Numbered from the stretch's first letter, positions 33,891-44,014 are shown. The stretch is DNA of 64,000 nucleotides from Natrarchaeobaculum aegyptiacum (GCF_002156705.1 NZ_CP019893.1:3596001-3660000); one strand, 5' to 3'. Program-made: numbers and translations. Notes: generated by a model from the sequence alone, not told the origin.

Positions 33891-34649
33891 ATGCGCGTCC
33901 CAGTCGACACGCTCAGTATGCGCGCTCCCGAGCGACCGACGTTCGACGACGAGGCGAGCAAGGAGATCTACCAGTACGTCGAGCGCCACGGAACGGCCGA
34001 ACGCCATCGGGTCCGGGACGCGGCGTCGATCCCCGCGAACCAGTTTCAGGAATCACTCGAGAAGCTGAAAACGAAGGGGTATCTCGAGGAAGAGGGCGGG
34101 ACGATCCGGGTGTCACTCGACGTCGGATCGATCGAGGAGTTCGAGACCGACGACGGGAGCTATACGATTCGACCGGCCCGTCACTCCGATTTCGAGGGCG
34201 TCGTCGACACGATCCGGGCAGTGACGGCGACGGAAACGTACGTCGTCGCAGAAACGGTCGCCGAACAGTTGCTCTACGACGACGCGGTCTCGAGACACAC
34301 GACCGTCGAGTCACGCGTTTTCTTCGTCGCGACAGTCGATGGCGAGGTGATCGGCTGGACCCACCTCGACCTCCCACACGTCGAAAAACTGCGGGACACT
34401 GCCCAGCTCACCGTCGGCGTCCGGCCCGAGTACCGCGGGCAGGGAATCGGGAGCCAGCTGCTGACTCGTGGGCTCGACTGGGCCGAGGCGAACGGCTACC
34501 GGAAGGTGTACAACAGCGTTCCCGCGACGAACGATACAGCCCTCGCGTTCCTCGAGGCCCACGGCTGGAACACCGAAGGAATCCGGAAGGACCACTACAC
34601 GATCGACGATGGGTTCGTCGACGAACTCCTCATGGCCTACGAATTTTGA
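33891..34649 (+). CDS. HTH plus GNAT acetyltransferase
   Basis: 252 residues from ATG 33891. N-terminal 1-80 resembles a winged helix (YQYVERHGTAERHRVRDAA and LKTKGYLEEEGG), followed by a GNAT domain at about 95-250. Acetyl-CoA motif A is clear as LTVGVRPEYRGQGIGSQLL, and the later NDTALAFLEAHGW is motif B. The combination of a DNA-binding-like head with an acetyltransferase suggests regulation by, or acetylation of, an unknown target. Another ATG at 33918 is possible. No promoter site can be fixed. Confidence 0.8.
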   Translation: MRVPVDTLSMRAPERPTFDDEASKEIYQYVERHGTAERHRVRDAASIPANQFQESLEKLKTKGYLEEEGGTIRVSLDVGSIEEFETDDGSYTIRPARHSDFEGVVDTIRAVTATETYVVAETVAEQLLYDDAVSRHTTVESRVFFVATVDGEVIGWTHLDLPHVEKLRDTAQLTVGVRPEYRGQGIGSQLLTRGLDWAEANGYRKVYNSVPATNDTALAFLEAHGWNTEGIRKDHYTIDDGFVDELLMAYEF

Positions 34650-34794
34650 CGAAAGACAGCCCCGGGTCACCCTGTTGTGGCCCGCGTCGACCGCTGGAAC
34701 GAAATCAGACGCAGAGGCAGCTGTTGTCCCTGCTGGCGCCACCTCGACGCAGACGGCGTTCGACCGACAGGTCACCCTCGAGCGAGAGTGGCGG

Positions 34795-36093
34795 TCACTC
34801 CGCTCGCTCGAGTTCGACGCCCAGTCCCTCGAGCGCCTCGAAGAAGCCCGGGAACGAGACGTCGACGTGATCAGCGCCCTCGATCGTCGTCTCACCGTTA
34901 GCGACGAGGCCGGCAAGAGCGAGCGACATGATGATCCGGTGGTCGCCACGGCCGGCGACGGTCGCGCCCTCGAGGTCGGACTCGCCGCCGTGGATCGTCA
35001 GCGAGTCACGTTTCTCGGTCGTCTCGACGCCCATCTTCCCGAGTTCGTCGGCCATCGCACTCACCCGGTCGGTCTCCTTGTAGCGGACGTGCTCGGCGTT
35101 CACGATCTGGGTGTCGCCGTCGGCGATCGCACCGAGCGTTGCGATGGTCGGCAGCAGGTCGGGCGTGTCCTCGACCGATACCTCGATCCCCGACAGGGGA
35201 GCGCTCGAGACCTCGATCACGCCCGCATCGCGGTTCCAGTCGACGTCGGCTCCCATCCGGTCGACGATGTCGACGATGGCGGTGTCACCCTGCGCACTGG
35301 GGTTTGCGCCCTCGATTCGGACGCCGTCTGCCCCCGCGAGTGCACCCGCAGCGAGTGGATAGGAGATCGACGAGAAGTCGCCCGGGACGGCGTAGGAACC
35401 GCCCTCGGGGCTGTACGATTGGCCTCCGTCGACGGCGAACCCCTCGTCGGTAGCGCGGGCGTCGACGCCGAAATCGGCGAGCACCTCGAGCGTGACGTCG
35501 ACGTAGGGTGCGGACTTGAGTTCCGTCTCGAGGACGACGTCGATTCCCTCGTCGGTGACGACACCGGCCATCAGCAGCGCGGTGATGTACTGCGAGGAGA
35601 CGTCGCCGGGGATCGCCACCTCGCCGCCGTCGATCGGCCCCGAAACCACCAGCGGAGCCTGCCCGTTGCCCCGGGTACTTTCGGCGCCACCGCCGAGGTC
35701 GGCGATGGCCTCGAGTAGCGGGCCCTGCGGACGGGAGCGCAGCGAGGAGTCGCCGGTGAGCACCGTCGTGCCGTCGGCGAGCGCCGCCGTCGCCGTCACC
35801 AGCCGCATCGTCGTCCCACTGTTGTCACAGTCGATCACGTCCGCTGGAACGCCCGGTCGACCGTCGAAGCCCTCGACCGTGAGCGTCCCGTCGTCCTCGC
35901 GGGAAACCGAGCCGCCGAACAGGTCGACGGCGCGGGCGGTCGCCTGCGTATCGGCACTCCAGAGGGCGTCGCGCACCGTCGCGCCGTCGGCGTATCCCGC
36001 GGCGAGGATCGCCCGGTGGGTGTAGCTCTTCGACGGCGGTGCCTGGATCGTTCCCTCGACGCTCGAGGGGGTGATCGTCACGTTCGTGGTCAT
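34795..36093 (-). CDS. aroA: 3-phosphoshikimate 1-carboxyvinyltransferase (EPSP synthase)
   Basis: 432 residues from ATG 36093 ([20 protein letters not shown]). Transfers enolpyruvyl from PEP to shikimate-3-phosphate. Recognised by [15 protein letters not shown] (18-32), [11 protein letters not shown] (the N-terminal substrate loop), [10 protein letters not shown], and the C-terminal [18 protein letters not shown] then [13 protein letters not shown]. It works just before chorismate synthase AroC, 4 kb away. The two-domain symmetry and length are complete. Upstream in-frame extension is not family-like. Confidence 0.97.
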   Translation of the reverse strand: MTTNVTITPSSVEGTIQAPPSKSYTHRAILAAGYADGATVRDALWSADTQATARAVDLFGGSVSREDDGTLTVEGFDGRPGVPADVIDCDNSGTTMRLVTATAALADGTTVLTGDSSLRSRPQGPLLEAIADLGGGAESTRGNGQAPLVVSGPIDGGEVAIPGDVSSQYITALLMAGVVTDEGIDVVLETELKSAPYVDVTLEVLADFGVDARATDEGFAVDGGQSYSPEGGSYAVPGDFSSISYPLAAGALAGADGVRIEGANPSAQGDTAIVDIVDRMGADVDWNRDAGVIEVSSAPLSGIEVSVEDTPDLLPTIATLGAIADGDTQIVNAEHVRYKETDRVSAMADELGKMGVETTEKRDSLTIHGGESDLEGATVAGRGDHRIIMSLALAGLVANGETTIEGADHVDVSFPGFFEALEGLGVELERAE

Positions 36094-36225
36094 GCCCGAC
36101 ACCTCGCGTGGCCGCCCTAAACCGATACCGGTGTCCTGCGGGGTCGCCGGTGACTGGCCGGTGCCGTGCAGACCCAGCGACGACCGCGGCCGAGTGGCGA
36201 AGACAGGCGAGCAGCCGCCCACCAC

Positions 36226-37440
36226 TTAGAAACAGGCTACGAGAGGCAGCGCTACCCCTTCCAGCCGCTGCTGGACCGGCCTGTCCTCGGGACAGCCGAT
36301 CGAACGGGCGACCTCCCGGACCAGGTCAGGGTCGTGTGCACTCGAGACCTCGTAGTGCAGCCCATCGCAGCTCCAGAAGAGACTCTGGATGCGGCCGTCG
36401 CGACGGTAACCGTCGACGTCGTCGAACGGTTCGGCCTCGAGGGCGTCGGCGTCGTATCGCCGTTCGTCGCGTACGGTGACGAAGACCTCGCGGTCGGGCC
36501 GATCACGATCTGCGTACCAGAAGGTCGTGCTCGTCCCCAGTTCCTCGCGTTTCTCGAGGACGACGATCCTGTCGAGCGCGTACGGCACTGGGACGTCGGG
36601 GTCGGGGAGGTCGTACGCTACGGCCTCGGCGGCAACCGCGCGCTCGTCGTAGATTCCCGTCGGCTCCCGGCCGACGGTCTCGACGGTCGCACCCGCGGGA
36701 GGCTCGAGCGTAAACGTTTCGTCGTCGACGCCCTCGTCGACGGCGAAGTCCTCGGCCGTGACCTCGAGGTGACCGACGCGCGTCTCGCCGTCTCGAACGT
36801 CGGTTCGTTCGCGGACTGGATACCGCGTGGCGTCGTCGATCCAGACTCGCCGTTCGACGATCGGTTCCTCGAGGTCGGCCACCTGCGTCGGATCGAGCGG
36901 AATCCGGTAGACGGTTTCGCCGACCAGCAAGTCGACCGAGAGATCGGACTCGTCGCTCGATCGGGCCCGGACGACGTGCGCTTCGCGACCGTCGACCGAC
37001 TCGGTACCGGCGTACTCGAGGACCGGGTGATCGAAGAGCGCCTCGAGGCCCAGCCGATGGTAGTCGACGAGCAACCGGTTGGGGTGGTGTCGTTCGACCA
37101 CCTGATCCTCGAGTGGATCGTACTCCGTCGTGACCGTTTGCGTGCGAACGGAGATGGCTCCAGCTGGCGCGACGTCGTCGGTCGATTCGAGTACCTCGAG
37201 GCGGCGGTCGATCGGCGGCCGACGGACGACGCGGCTCACCCGTTCGACCGACGACGAGTCCGTCTCGACGGTCACCGTCTGCCTGAGGCTAACGTCGTCG
37301 ACCGATTCGATCGTCTCGAGTGCCGATTCGACGAGCGAGCGGGCTGACGGCTCGTCGGCCTCAGTGGGGACCGCGACGCAGCCGGCCAGCCCCGCGAGTG
37401 ATCCGCATGCGACACCCCGGAGCCATCGTCGTCTGTTCAT
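36226..37440 (-). CDS. Secreted lipoprotein, LolA/RseB-like fold
   Basis: 404 residues from ATG 37440. RRR at 3-5 and lipobox LAGC (Cys21) mark a Tat lipoprotein. The mature part has the long alternating strands of haloarchaeal lipoproteins similar to LolA/RseB-type proteins: SLRQTVTVETDSSSVERVSRV, YAGTESVDGREAHVVRAR and ERRVWIDDATRYPVRERT. Membrane-lipid or sensor roles are suggested for relatives, but none is shown here. No operon partner. The C-terminal ACF gives one further Cys. Confidence 0.65.
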   Translation of the reverse strand: MNRRRWLRGVACGSLAGLAGCVAVPTEADEPSARSLVESALETIESVDDVSLRQTVTVETDSSSVERVSRVVRRPPIDRRLEVLESTDDVAPAGAISVRTQTVTTEYDPLEDQVVERHHPNRLLVDYHRLGLEALFDHPVLEYAGTESVDGREAHVVRARSSDESDLSVDLLVGETVYRIPLDPTQVADLEEPIVERRVWIDDATRYPVRERTDVRDGETRVGHLEVTAEDFAVDEGVDDETFTLEPPAGATVETVGREPTGIYDERAVAAEAVAYDLPDPDVPVPYALDRIVVLEKREELGTSTTFWYADRDRPDREVFVTVRDERRYDADALEAEPFDDVDGYRRDGRIQSLFWSCDGLHYEVSSAHDPDLVREVARSIGCPEDRPVQQRLEGVALPLVACF

Positions 37441-37695
37441 CGTTCGGCGAGTCTCCCCCCCGTAGCCCCCGGGCCCGGCTTCGTTCGGAACCGTACCGGC
37501 GAATCCGCAACGAACGACAGGCGCATTCTGTTGCGAACTATTCGTGACAGCATATAATTGTTTCAACTCGAGTCGACGACCGGGGTGGACGTCTCGGAGA
37601 GATGGAGGCACCGGCTGCCGACGGACCGCTCCCGGCTACCGCTGATCGGGCAATCAATTTATCACGATAAAGTGTCCTATAGACAAGTGGTACCA

Positions 37696-39462
37696 ATGAG
37701 CACTAAGGAAACGGTCCTGAAGACCGTCGCTCGAGGGGCGACGCGAGTCGGATTCGGCGCACTGAGTCGATACCGGCAATACACGAGTTCACTCCCGGAC
37801 GACCCCGACAGGCCGTGGTTCCACGAGTACGCGGTCTTCGACGTTCCCGAGACGCTCGAGCCGTATCCGGAGGTTCCGCTTCACCAGTTCCTCGTCGAGA
37901 CCGCTGACGAACACTCCGAAGAGGGGCTGATCCAGCGCGGTCGGACGGTCACCTATCCCGAGGTGCTGGCCGACGCCGAGCGACTCGCGACCGCATTCGC
38001 CGACATGGGAATCGAGAAGGGCGACCGCGTGGCGACGATCCTTCCCACGTCGGTCCAGTTCGTCGTCGTGGATTCGGCCATCTCGATGGCCGGCGGGATT
38101 CACGTCCCGAACGACTTCCTCGACGCGACCGAAGACCTCGAGTACCGCCTCGAGAAGAGCGACTCCGAAATTCTGGTCGGGCACGACAGACACGAGGACC
38201 TGCTGTTCGAACTCGCCGACCGGGTCGGGTTCGACGAGGTGGTGTTGACGAACATCGACGATTACTCGGCGGACCCGCCGAGCCACGACGACCGCGAGCG
38301 CGTCACCTGGCTCACGGACCTGATCGACGAGTACGAGCGTGATCCACCGTCGATCTCGTTCGATCCCGAGACGGACGTTCACACCCTGTTGTTCACCGGT
38401 GGGACGACGGGCCAGCCCAAGGGCTGTCAGCTCACCCACCGGAATCTCGTCGCGAACGTCCTCCAGAGCAACAGTCTCGCCGGCTCGAGCGGGCTCACCT
38501 CGACGACCCTGCTCGCCCAGCCGATGTACCACGCCTACGGCTACACGGCGACTCATAGCCGAATCGAGTCCGGAAACTCGGTCGCGCTCGTCGACGATCC
38601 CCGTGACGTCGACCGGATGCGCGCGCTGATCGACGAGCACGGGATCAGGCTGGTTTCGGGCGTCCCGACCCAGATCATGGAATTACTCGACGAGGACGTG
38701 GGTCGGAACCTGATCGCGCTGTCGGGCTCTGCACCGCTTGCAAACGAGGTTCGCGACGAGTTCGAGAGCGACCACCTCGGCATCAGTCAGGGCTACGGTC
38801 TCTCGGAGATGTCGCCGGTCACCCACGCCGACCTCCGGGGGTTGATCGATTCGATCAGCGGTACCCAGACGACCGACGACCGGTTCGACCACCCGTCGAT
38901 CGGAATCCCCGTCCCGGACACTGAGATCAAGCTGATCGACGTCGACTCCGGCGACGAGATTCCCATTCACGAAGCCGTCGAGGAAGGACTCGAGGGCGAG
39001 ATGTACCTCGACGGTCCCCAGCGGATGCTCGGCTACCTCGACCGACCCGATCCCTTCGACGAGGATGGGTTCATCGCCACCGGTGACGTGGTCAAGATCG
39101 ACGCCACCGGTCGATTCTACGTCGTCGATCGCGTCAAGAACATGGTGAACGTCTCCGGGCTCAAGGTCTACACCGAGGAAGTCGACGAAGTGCTCTACGA
39201 ACTCGAGGCGGTGCGCCGGCCGGCGACGATCGGTGTCCCCGATCCCGAGCGACCCGGCAGCGAGCGAGTCAAGATCTACGTCGAACCGGAACCCGACGCG
39301 TCGCTCGAACCCGAGGACGTCCGTGAGCACCTCGAGGGGCGGGTTCCAAAGCAGGCGATGCCGAAGGAAGTCGAGGTCGTCGACGAGATCCCGCTGACCG
39401 CCGTCGGCAAGATCAACAAGCAGGAACTCAAGGAGCGAGCGGAGCAAGAGATCGAGCAGTGA
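37696..39462 (+). CDS. AMP-forming acyl-CoA synthetase
   Basis: 588 residues from ATG 37696, which has an AT-rich stretch (AATTTATCACGATAAAG) 25-45 bases upstream. ANL-family motifs: LLFTGGTTGQPKG (adenylate loop), GYGLSEMSP, TGDVVKID and the C-terminal GKINKQELKE with the catalytic Lys. It activates a carboxylic acid to its CoA thioester via acyl-adenylate; fatty acids are most likely, but the chain length cannot be read. It has a 30-residue N-terminal extension before the family start. Not to be confused with the fragment at 1863. Confidence 0.92.
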   Translation: MSTKETVLKTVARGATRVGFGALSRYRQYTSSLPDDPDRPWFHEYAVFDVPETLEPYPEVPLHQFLVETADEHSEEGLIQRGRTVTYPEVLADAERLATAFADMGIEKGDRVATILPTSVQFVVVDSAISMAGGIHVPNDFLDATEDLEYRLEKSDSEILVGHDRHEDLLFELADRVGFDEVVLTNIDDYSADPPSHDDRERVTWLTDLIDEYERDPPSISFDPETDVHTLLFTGGTTGQPKGCQLTHRNLVANVLQSNSLAGSSGLTSTTLLAQPMYHAYGYTATHSRIESGNSVALVDDPRDVDRMRALIDEHGIRLVSGVPTQIMELLDEDVGRNLIALSGSAPLANEVRDEFESDHLGISQGYGLSEMSPVTHADLRGLIDSISGTQTTDDRFDHPSIGIPVPDTEIKLIDVDSGDEIPIHEAVEEGLEGEMYLDGPQRMLGYLDRPDPFDEDGFIATGDVVKIDATGRFYVVDRVKNMVNVSGLKVYTEEVDEVLYELEAVRRPATIGVPDPERPGSERVKIYVEPEPDASLEPEDVREHLEGRVPKQAMPKEVEVVDEIPLTAVGKINKQELKERAEQEIEQ

Positions 39463-39485
39463 GCGCGGTCAGCGGTCCGGGGCGC

Positions 39486-39818
39486 TCACTCCTCTGGTTC
39501 TGCTTCGTCGTCTGCGTCTCCGTCTGATTCGCCGTCGGCAGACTCGTGCGGAACCACCCACTCGAGTTCGATCTCGAGTTCGATCTCGTCGCCGTCGTTT
39601 CCCGGTTCGCGCTCGAGTTCGACCTCGTACTCGAGGTCACCCGTGGGCGGGTCGACGGTCGCCGATTCGTCGGAGACTTCGATCGTTATCTGGTTGCCCT
39701 CCTCGAGGTCGTCGGCGATCGCCCGGAGCGCGGCGGCGACGTCGTCCGGTGAGCGAGACAGTTCGACCTCGATGAGTTCCTCCTCTCTCTCCGCTTGCTC
39801 GTTCTCCTCGTCGGTCAT
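39486..39818 (-). CDS. Amphi-Trp domain protein
   Basis: 110 residues from ATG 39818, extremely acidic. The pattern EELIEVELSRSPDDVAAALRA then ITIEVSDESATVDPPTGDLE and a single Trp in EIELEWVVP match the small amphi-Trp family found in haloarchaea. The last 20 residues are an acidic tail. Role unknown; such proteins are soluble and may bind partners through the Trp strand. It converges on the acyl-CoA synthetase gene and is divergent from the M24 peptidase. Confidence 0.7.
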   Translation of the reverse strand: MTDEENEQAEREEELIEVELSRSPDDVAAALRAIADDLEEGNQITIEVSDESATVDPPTGDLEYEVELEREPGNDGDEIELEIELEWVVPHESADGESDGDADDEAEPEE

Positions 39819-39941
39819 ACGTCGCCCCTTCAACCATCGAAAGGAAAAAGACGGGGCCTGCGTCTCACCCCGTGTCGTCCGAGTCGCCGATTTCGGTCCC
39901 AGCGCCGAACAGTTATGTCCCGAACGCGACCACTGTGGTGC

Positions 39942-41132
39942 ATGGACATCGACCCCGATACCGCGCCCCTCGAGCGCCGACTCGAGGCGCTCGGCGTCGA
40001 CGGCTACCTGATCGACGACGACGCGTCGGACCCGGACCAGCGCTACCTCTCCGGCTTTTCCGCCCCGGACCCCTATCAGACGCTCATTACCGCCGGCGAG
40101 ACCGTCTTGCTGGTCTCCGGCCTCGAGTACGGCCGCGCTCGATCGGAGGCCACAGCGGACACGGTCGCCCGCCTGTCGGAATACGATTACCAGGACCACG
40201 TCGCCGAACACGGCCCCTTCGAGGGCAAGATTCGAACGATCGCGGCGTTTCTCGCAGATCACGGCGTCGGCTCGGTCGCGGTCCCGCGCCGGTTCCCGAC
40301 CGGGACGGCAGACGGCCTGCGCGACCACGGGCTGTCGGTGACCGTCGAAACCGAGGGCGTCGTCGCGGGCATTCGAGCGACGAAGACCGCGTGGGAGATC
40401 GACCAGATCCGTGCGACCCAGCGGGCCAACCAGGCCGCCATGGGCCGTGCAGAGTCCCTGATCGCGAGCGCCGACGTTGCCGCGGACGGGACGCTCATCC
40501 ACGACGACGAGCCGCTGACGAGCGAACGCGTGAAGACGGAGATCGAGCAAACGCTGCTCGAGTACGGCTGCGGACTCGACGAGACGATCGTCGCCTGTGG
40601 GGCCGACGGCGCAGACCCACACGACCGTGGCAGCGGGCCGCTCGAGGCCCACGAGCCGATCGTGATCGACATCTTCCCGCGGGACAAGGAGACCGGTTAC
40701 TTCGGGGATATGACCCGGACCGTCTCCCACGGCGACCCCGGCGAGGAGGTCCGTCGACGATACGAGGTGACCCGCGAGGCCTACGAGGCGGGGCTCGAGG
40801 CCGTCGAACCGGGCGTAACCGGCGCGGCCGTCCACGACGTCGTCTGCGACGTGATCGAAGACGCCGGTTACGAGACGCTCCGGAGCGATCCGACCACAGA
40901 AACGGGGTTCATCCACAGCACGGGTCACGGCGTCGGCCTCGACATCCACGAGGAGCCCCGACTCTCGCCGGCCGGGGAGGAACTCGAGCCCGGCCACGTC
41001 GTCACCGTCGAGCCCGGAATCTACGACCCGGCGGTGGGCGGCATCCGCATCGAGGACCTCGTGGTCATCACCGAAGACGGCACGGAGAACCTCACCGACT
41101 ACCCCGTCGCCCTCGAGGCGACCCTGCGGTAG
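39942..41132 (+). CDS. M24-family Xaa-Pro dipeptidase
   Basis: 396 residues from ATG 39942; a TTATG box 27 bases before it supports a leaderless start here rather than the in-frame ATG 39915. The N-terminal creatinase-like domain spans 1-150. The pita-bread metallopeptidase (about 160-396) shows the metal ligands IDIFPRDKETGYFGDMTRT (Asp, Asp), STGHGVGLDIHEEP (His), VEPGIYDP (Glu) and GIRIEDLV (Glu), a complete dinuclear set. It cleaves dipeptides with C-terminal Pro in the cytoplasm. It is monocistronic. Confidence 0.93.
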   Translation: MDIDPDTAPLERRLEALGVDGYLIDDDASDPDQRYLSGFSAPDPYQTLITAGETVLLVSGLEYGRARSEATADTVARLSEYDYQDHVAEHGPFEGKIRTIAAFLADHGVGSVAVPRRFPTGTADGLRDHGLSVTVETEGVVAGIRATKTAWEIDQIRATQRANQAAMGRAESLIASADVAADGTLIHDDEPLTSERVKTEIEQTLLEYGCGLDETIVACGADGADPHDRGSGPLEAHEPIVIDIFPRDKETGYFGDMTRTVSHGDPGEEVRRRYEVTREAYEAGLEAVEPGVTGAAVHDVVCDVIEDAGYETLRSDPTTETGFIHSTGHGVGLDIHEEPRLSPAGEELEPGHVVTVEPGIYDPAVGGIRIEDLVVITEDGTENLTDYPVALEATLR

Positions 41133-41228
41133 CCACCGGTCACACGCCGCAAATCGACCGTCGCCGAAATCGGCGCGATTTGTGAGGACTTGCGGTTTTA
41201 CGTTCCTACGCTATCAAGGTCCGGCCGT

Positions 41229-42515
41229 ATGACCGACGACGGAGCAGATCGACAGTTCGCGACAGACAGCATTCACGCCGGACAGGAACCCGATCCGACC
41301 ACGGGCGCGCGGGCACCACCGCTCTACCAGACTACCTCCTATCAGTTCGACGATACCGAACACGCCGCCGCGCTGTTCGGCCTCGAGGAGGCCGGCAACA
41401 TCTATTCGCGGATCATGAACCCGACGAACGCGATGGTAGAGGAACGCATCGCCGCGCTCGAGGGTGGCGTCGGGGCGCTGGCCACCTCGTCGGGAATGGC
41501 TGCCTTCGACCTCGCGACGTTCATCCTCGCGGACGTCGGCGACAACATCGTCTCGGCGTCGTCGCTGTACGGGGGAACCTACACCTACCTCACTCATACC
41601 GTCGCCAAGCGCGGTATCGAGACGAAGTTCGTCGACACGCTCGACTACGAGGCCTACGAGGAGGCTATCGACGACGATACCGCCTTCGTCCACCTCGAGA
41701 CGATCGGTAACCCCGCGCTCGTCACGCCGGACATCGAACGGATTGCCGATATCGCGCACGAAAACGACGTGCCGCTGTTCGTCGACAACACCTTCGCGAC
41801 ACCGTTCCTGTGCCGACCACTCGACCACGGCGCAGACCTCGTCTGGAACTCGACGACGAAGTGGATCCACGGCGCGGGCTCGACCGTCGGCGGGGTCCTC
41901 GTCGACGGCGGCTCGTTCCCCTGGGACCAGGGAGACTATCCCGAGGTTGCGGAGCCGAACCCCGCGTATCACGGCGTCAACTTCTACGAGACCTTCGGCG
42001 AGGCCGCTTTCGCGACCGTCGCCCGGACTCGCGGGCTGCGCGACCTCGGCAACCAGCAGTCGCCGTTCGACGCCTGGGTTACCCTCCAGAAACTCGAGTC
42101 GCTTCCCCTGCGCATGGAAAAACACTCCGAGAACGCGCTGGCCGTCGCCGAGTACCTCGAGGACCACTCGAAGGTCGACTGGGTCACCTATCCCGGCCTC
42201 GAGAGTCACGAGACCCACGAGAACGCGACGAAGTATCTCGAGGGCGGCTACGGCGGCATGATCACCTTCGGCCTCGAAGGTGGCTACGATGCCGCCGAGA
42301 CAGTCTGCAACGAGGTCGAACTGTTCAGTCTGCTCGCGAACGTCGGCGACGCGAAGTCGCTGATCATCCACCCGGCGAGTACGACCCACCAGCAGCTCAC
42401 CGAAGAGGAGAAGCTCTCGAGTGGCGTCACCGACGACCTCGTGCGGATCTCGGTCGGTATCGAGGACGTCGACGACATCATCGCGGATCTGGACCAGGCG
42501 ATCGATCAGGCCTGA
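41229..42515 (+). CDS. O-acetylhomoserine aminocarboxypropyltransferase/sulfhydrylase type
   Basis: 428 residues from ATG 41229, with a TTTTACG box about 30 bases before it. PLP-dependent Cys/Met-metabolism fold: YSRIMNPTNAMVEERIAALEGG, SGMAAFDL, Lys in STTKWIHGAGSTVGGVL, and HPASTTHQQL near the end. The length above 420 and the FETFGEAA-type insert favour O-acetylhomoserine sulfhydrylase (MetY) over cystathionine gamma-synthase. It makes homocysteine from O-acetylhomoserine and sulfide. metX is not seen nearby, so I give no firm symbol. Confidence 0.88.
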   Translation: MTDDGADRQFATDSIHAGQEPDPTTGARAPPLYQTTSYQFDDTEHAAALFGLEEAGNIYSRIMNPTNAMVEERIAALEGGVGALATSSGMAAFDLATFILADVGDNIVSASSLYGGTYTYLTHTVAKRGIETKFVDTLDYEAYEEAIDDDTAFVHLETIGNPALVTPDIERIADIAHENDVPLFVDNTFATPFLCRPLDHGADLVWNSTTKWIHGAGSTVGGVLVDGGSFPWDQGDYPEVAEPNPAYHGVNFYETFGEAAFATVARTRGLRDLGNQQSPFDAWVTLQKLESLPLRMEKHSENALAVAEYLEDHSKVDWVTYPGLESHETHENATKYLEGGYGGMITFGLEGGYDAAETVCNEVELFSLLANVGDAKSLIIHPASTTHQQLTEEEKLSSGVTDDLVRISVGIEDVDDIIADLDQAIDQA

Positions 42516-42582
42516 CCGGTGCCGTTCTCGAGAACGGCAGGCCGCCCCCGCGGTTAAGTCCCCCGGGACCCCATCATCACGT

Positions 42583-42972
42583 ATGGGAACCGGGTTACTC
42601 ACGTCCGAGGCGGCCGATCGAATCGTCACCACCTGTCGGACAGCAATCGGCGACAGTCTCCGATCGGTGACCTACTTCACGCGCGACGACTACGAGCAGG
42701 TGTACCTGCGGAGCGACCTCGAGCGCGACGCCGACCTCTCGACGTTCATCGGCCACGAGTGGCGCGGGTTCAAAACAGCACAGACTGCCTACGAGGGCTC
42801 GGAACTGGGCGATTACAACTACACGATCCGCGTCTTCGACAACGGCTTTCTCCTTCGCGTCACGAGCCAGAGCGAAGGGGTCTTCGTCACGACTGACGGC
42901 CTCACGATGAACGACTTCGACGCGGTCGCGACGGCGATCAACGCGTTTCTCGAAGAACGAGACGTGAACTGA
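42583..42972 (+). CDS. Conserved small haloarchaeal protein (DUF7522-like)
   Basis: 129 residues from ATG 42583; TTAAGTC about 27 bases upstream fits a leaderless promoter. The protein is acidic and soluble with stretches VTTCRTAIGDSLRSVTYFTRDDYEQVYLRSDL and GVFVTTDGLTMNDFDAVA. From memory this resembles the DUF7522 family of haloarchaea. No function or partner can be given. Its end overlaps by 35 bases the doubtful minus-strand frame at 42938. Confidence 0.65.
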   Translation: MGTGLLTSEAADRIVTTCRTAIGDSLRSVTYFTRDDYEQVYLRSDLERDADLSTFIGHEWRGFKTAQTAYEGSELGDYNYTIRVFDNGFLLRVTSQSEGVFVTTDGLTMNDFDAVATAINAFLEERDVN

Positions 42973-43297
42973 TCGACCGGGTACCCTCCCGGTCCTGATC
43001 GCGGTCGTCGTCGTGGCCGTGGTCGTGGTCGCTGTCGGCTTCGCCGTCGGGATCCGGAATGGGATCGCTCGGCCGGTCACCGTCGATTTTCCCACCGGCC
43101 GTCGATCGCGGCGGTTCGTCGCGATGTCGGGCCGCGCCGGCACCGTTCGCATCGCCGATACTCGAACCGCCGCCCGAGCCGGTCGCTGCCGACCGGCGCC
43201 TGCGTGCCCGCACGGGGAGTCCCGACCCTTGCGCACCGTCCACGCCGAGAAGGCGCGCGAATCGTCGCCGGTCCACGGCGTTTCTGTCGAGTGTCAT
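42938..43297 (-). CDS. Doubtful secreted acidic/His-rich protein
   Basis: 119 residues from ATG 43297. The N-terminus has an RRRFARLLG stretch like a Tat signal but lacks a hydrophobic core afterwards (DGAQGSGLPVRARRRR). The tail is low-complexity Asp/His (DSDHDHGHDDDRDQ), as in metal-binding haloarchaeal surface proteins. A TATTAC box lies about 30 bases before the ATG. It may be the frame-damaged relic of a lipoprotein gene, or chance. It overlaps the end of the previous gene, which lowers confidence. Confidence 0.2.
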   Translation of the reverse strand: MTLDRNAVDRRRFARLLGVDGAQGSGLPVRARRRRSAATGSGGGSSIGDANGAGAARHRDEPPRSTAGGKIDGDRPSDPIPDPDGEADSDHDHGHDDDRDQDREGTRSISSRLVLRETR

Positions 43298-43486
43298 GCC
43301 GGCGAGCAACACCGAGGCGCGACGTAGTAATAGACGACGTTTTCGTTGGAAACCACCAGCTACCCGTTCGAAACGATAGCCGACTGCGGTTTCCGGGTTC
43401 GAGCGGTTTCGGGTGGCCGACGGTAACCACCGAACTGCGAGATATCGAGCGTAACGCCCTTCTCCGTCACGGACCTACCGCGAGTA
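42973..43486. other. Mostly gene-free 514-base gap
   Basis: The plus strand holds one hydrophobic run (VLIAVVVVAVVVVAVGFAVG, 42990-43050) without a start or a sensible continuation. The minus strand has the doubtful frame listed separately. AT-rich bases at 43325-43360 and 43430-43450 may be promoters for the flanking genes. No RNA gene is seen. Confidence 0.45.
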
Positions 43487-44014
43487 ATGAGTGATTCTGA
43501 CCTCCCCCACGCCGTCGAGCGCGAACTCGAAACCCACGACGCGTTCGAGCGGACCGACGACGAGTTCGGCCTCGAGACGACCGTCTTCGAGGCGACAGTT
43601 GGAGCGAGCGAGGCCGAAGGGAAGCGCGACGGCGTCTTCACGGTCACCGTGACGATGCCGAGCCTCGGTGGGGCGACGGTCGACGAGGTCGCCCCCATCG
43701 TCGAAACCGACTGGGTCGAGACGTTCGAGCGCCGCCTCGAGGACGTCTTCACCGTCGCCCACACGAGCAGTCACGAGGAGCCGCGACTCGAGCACGAAGA
43801 CGATGCGGTGACCGTCACCCTCGAGTACGTCGCCTGGGATGCACGGGAGGGCGTCGAGGACGCCAAGGCCCTGATCGAGTTCGTCGAAGGGACCTATGCA
43901 CAGGGGATCATCCCCGGCTACGAGTATCGAGGCGAGGCCGCCGCGTTGCTCGAGAGCGCCCAGCGTCGCGGACAGGACGCAGCCGATGGTGAGCGTGGCG
44001 GGATGCCGATGTGA
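43487..44014 (+). CDS. Conserved haloarchaeal protein (DUF5813-like)
   Basis: 175 residues, ATG 43487, soluble and acidic. Regular alternation of short helices and strands (GVFTVTVTMPSLGGATV, TDWVETFERRLEDV, VTVTLEYVAWDAREG) and a C-terminal region FVEGTYAQGIIPGYEYRG. From memory this fits the DUF5813 family, present across haloarchaea, with no known function. It is monocistronic and convergent with the RAM-domain gene. Confidence 0.65.
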   Translation: MSDSDLPHAVERELETHDAFERTDDEFGLETTVFEATVGASEAEGKRDGVFTVTVTMPSLGGATVDEVAPIVETDWVETFERRLEDVFTVAHTSSHEEPRLEHEDDAVTVTLEYVAWDAREGVEDAKALIEFVEGTYAQGIIPGYEYRGEAAALLESAQRRGQDAADGERGGMPM

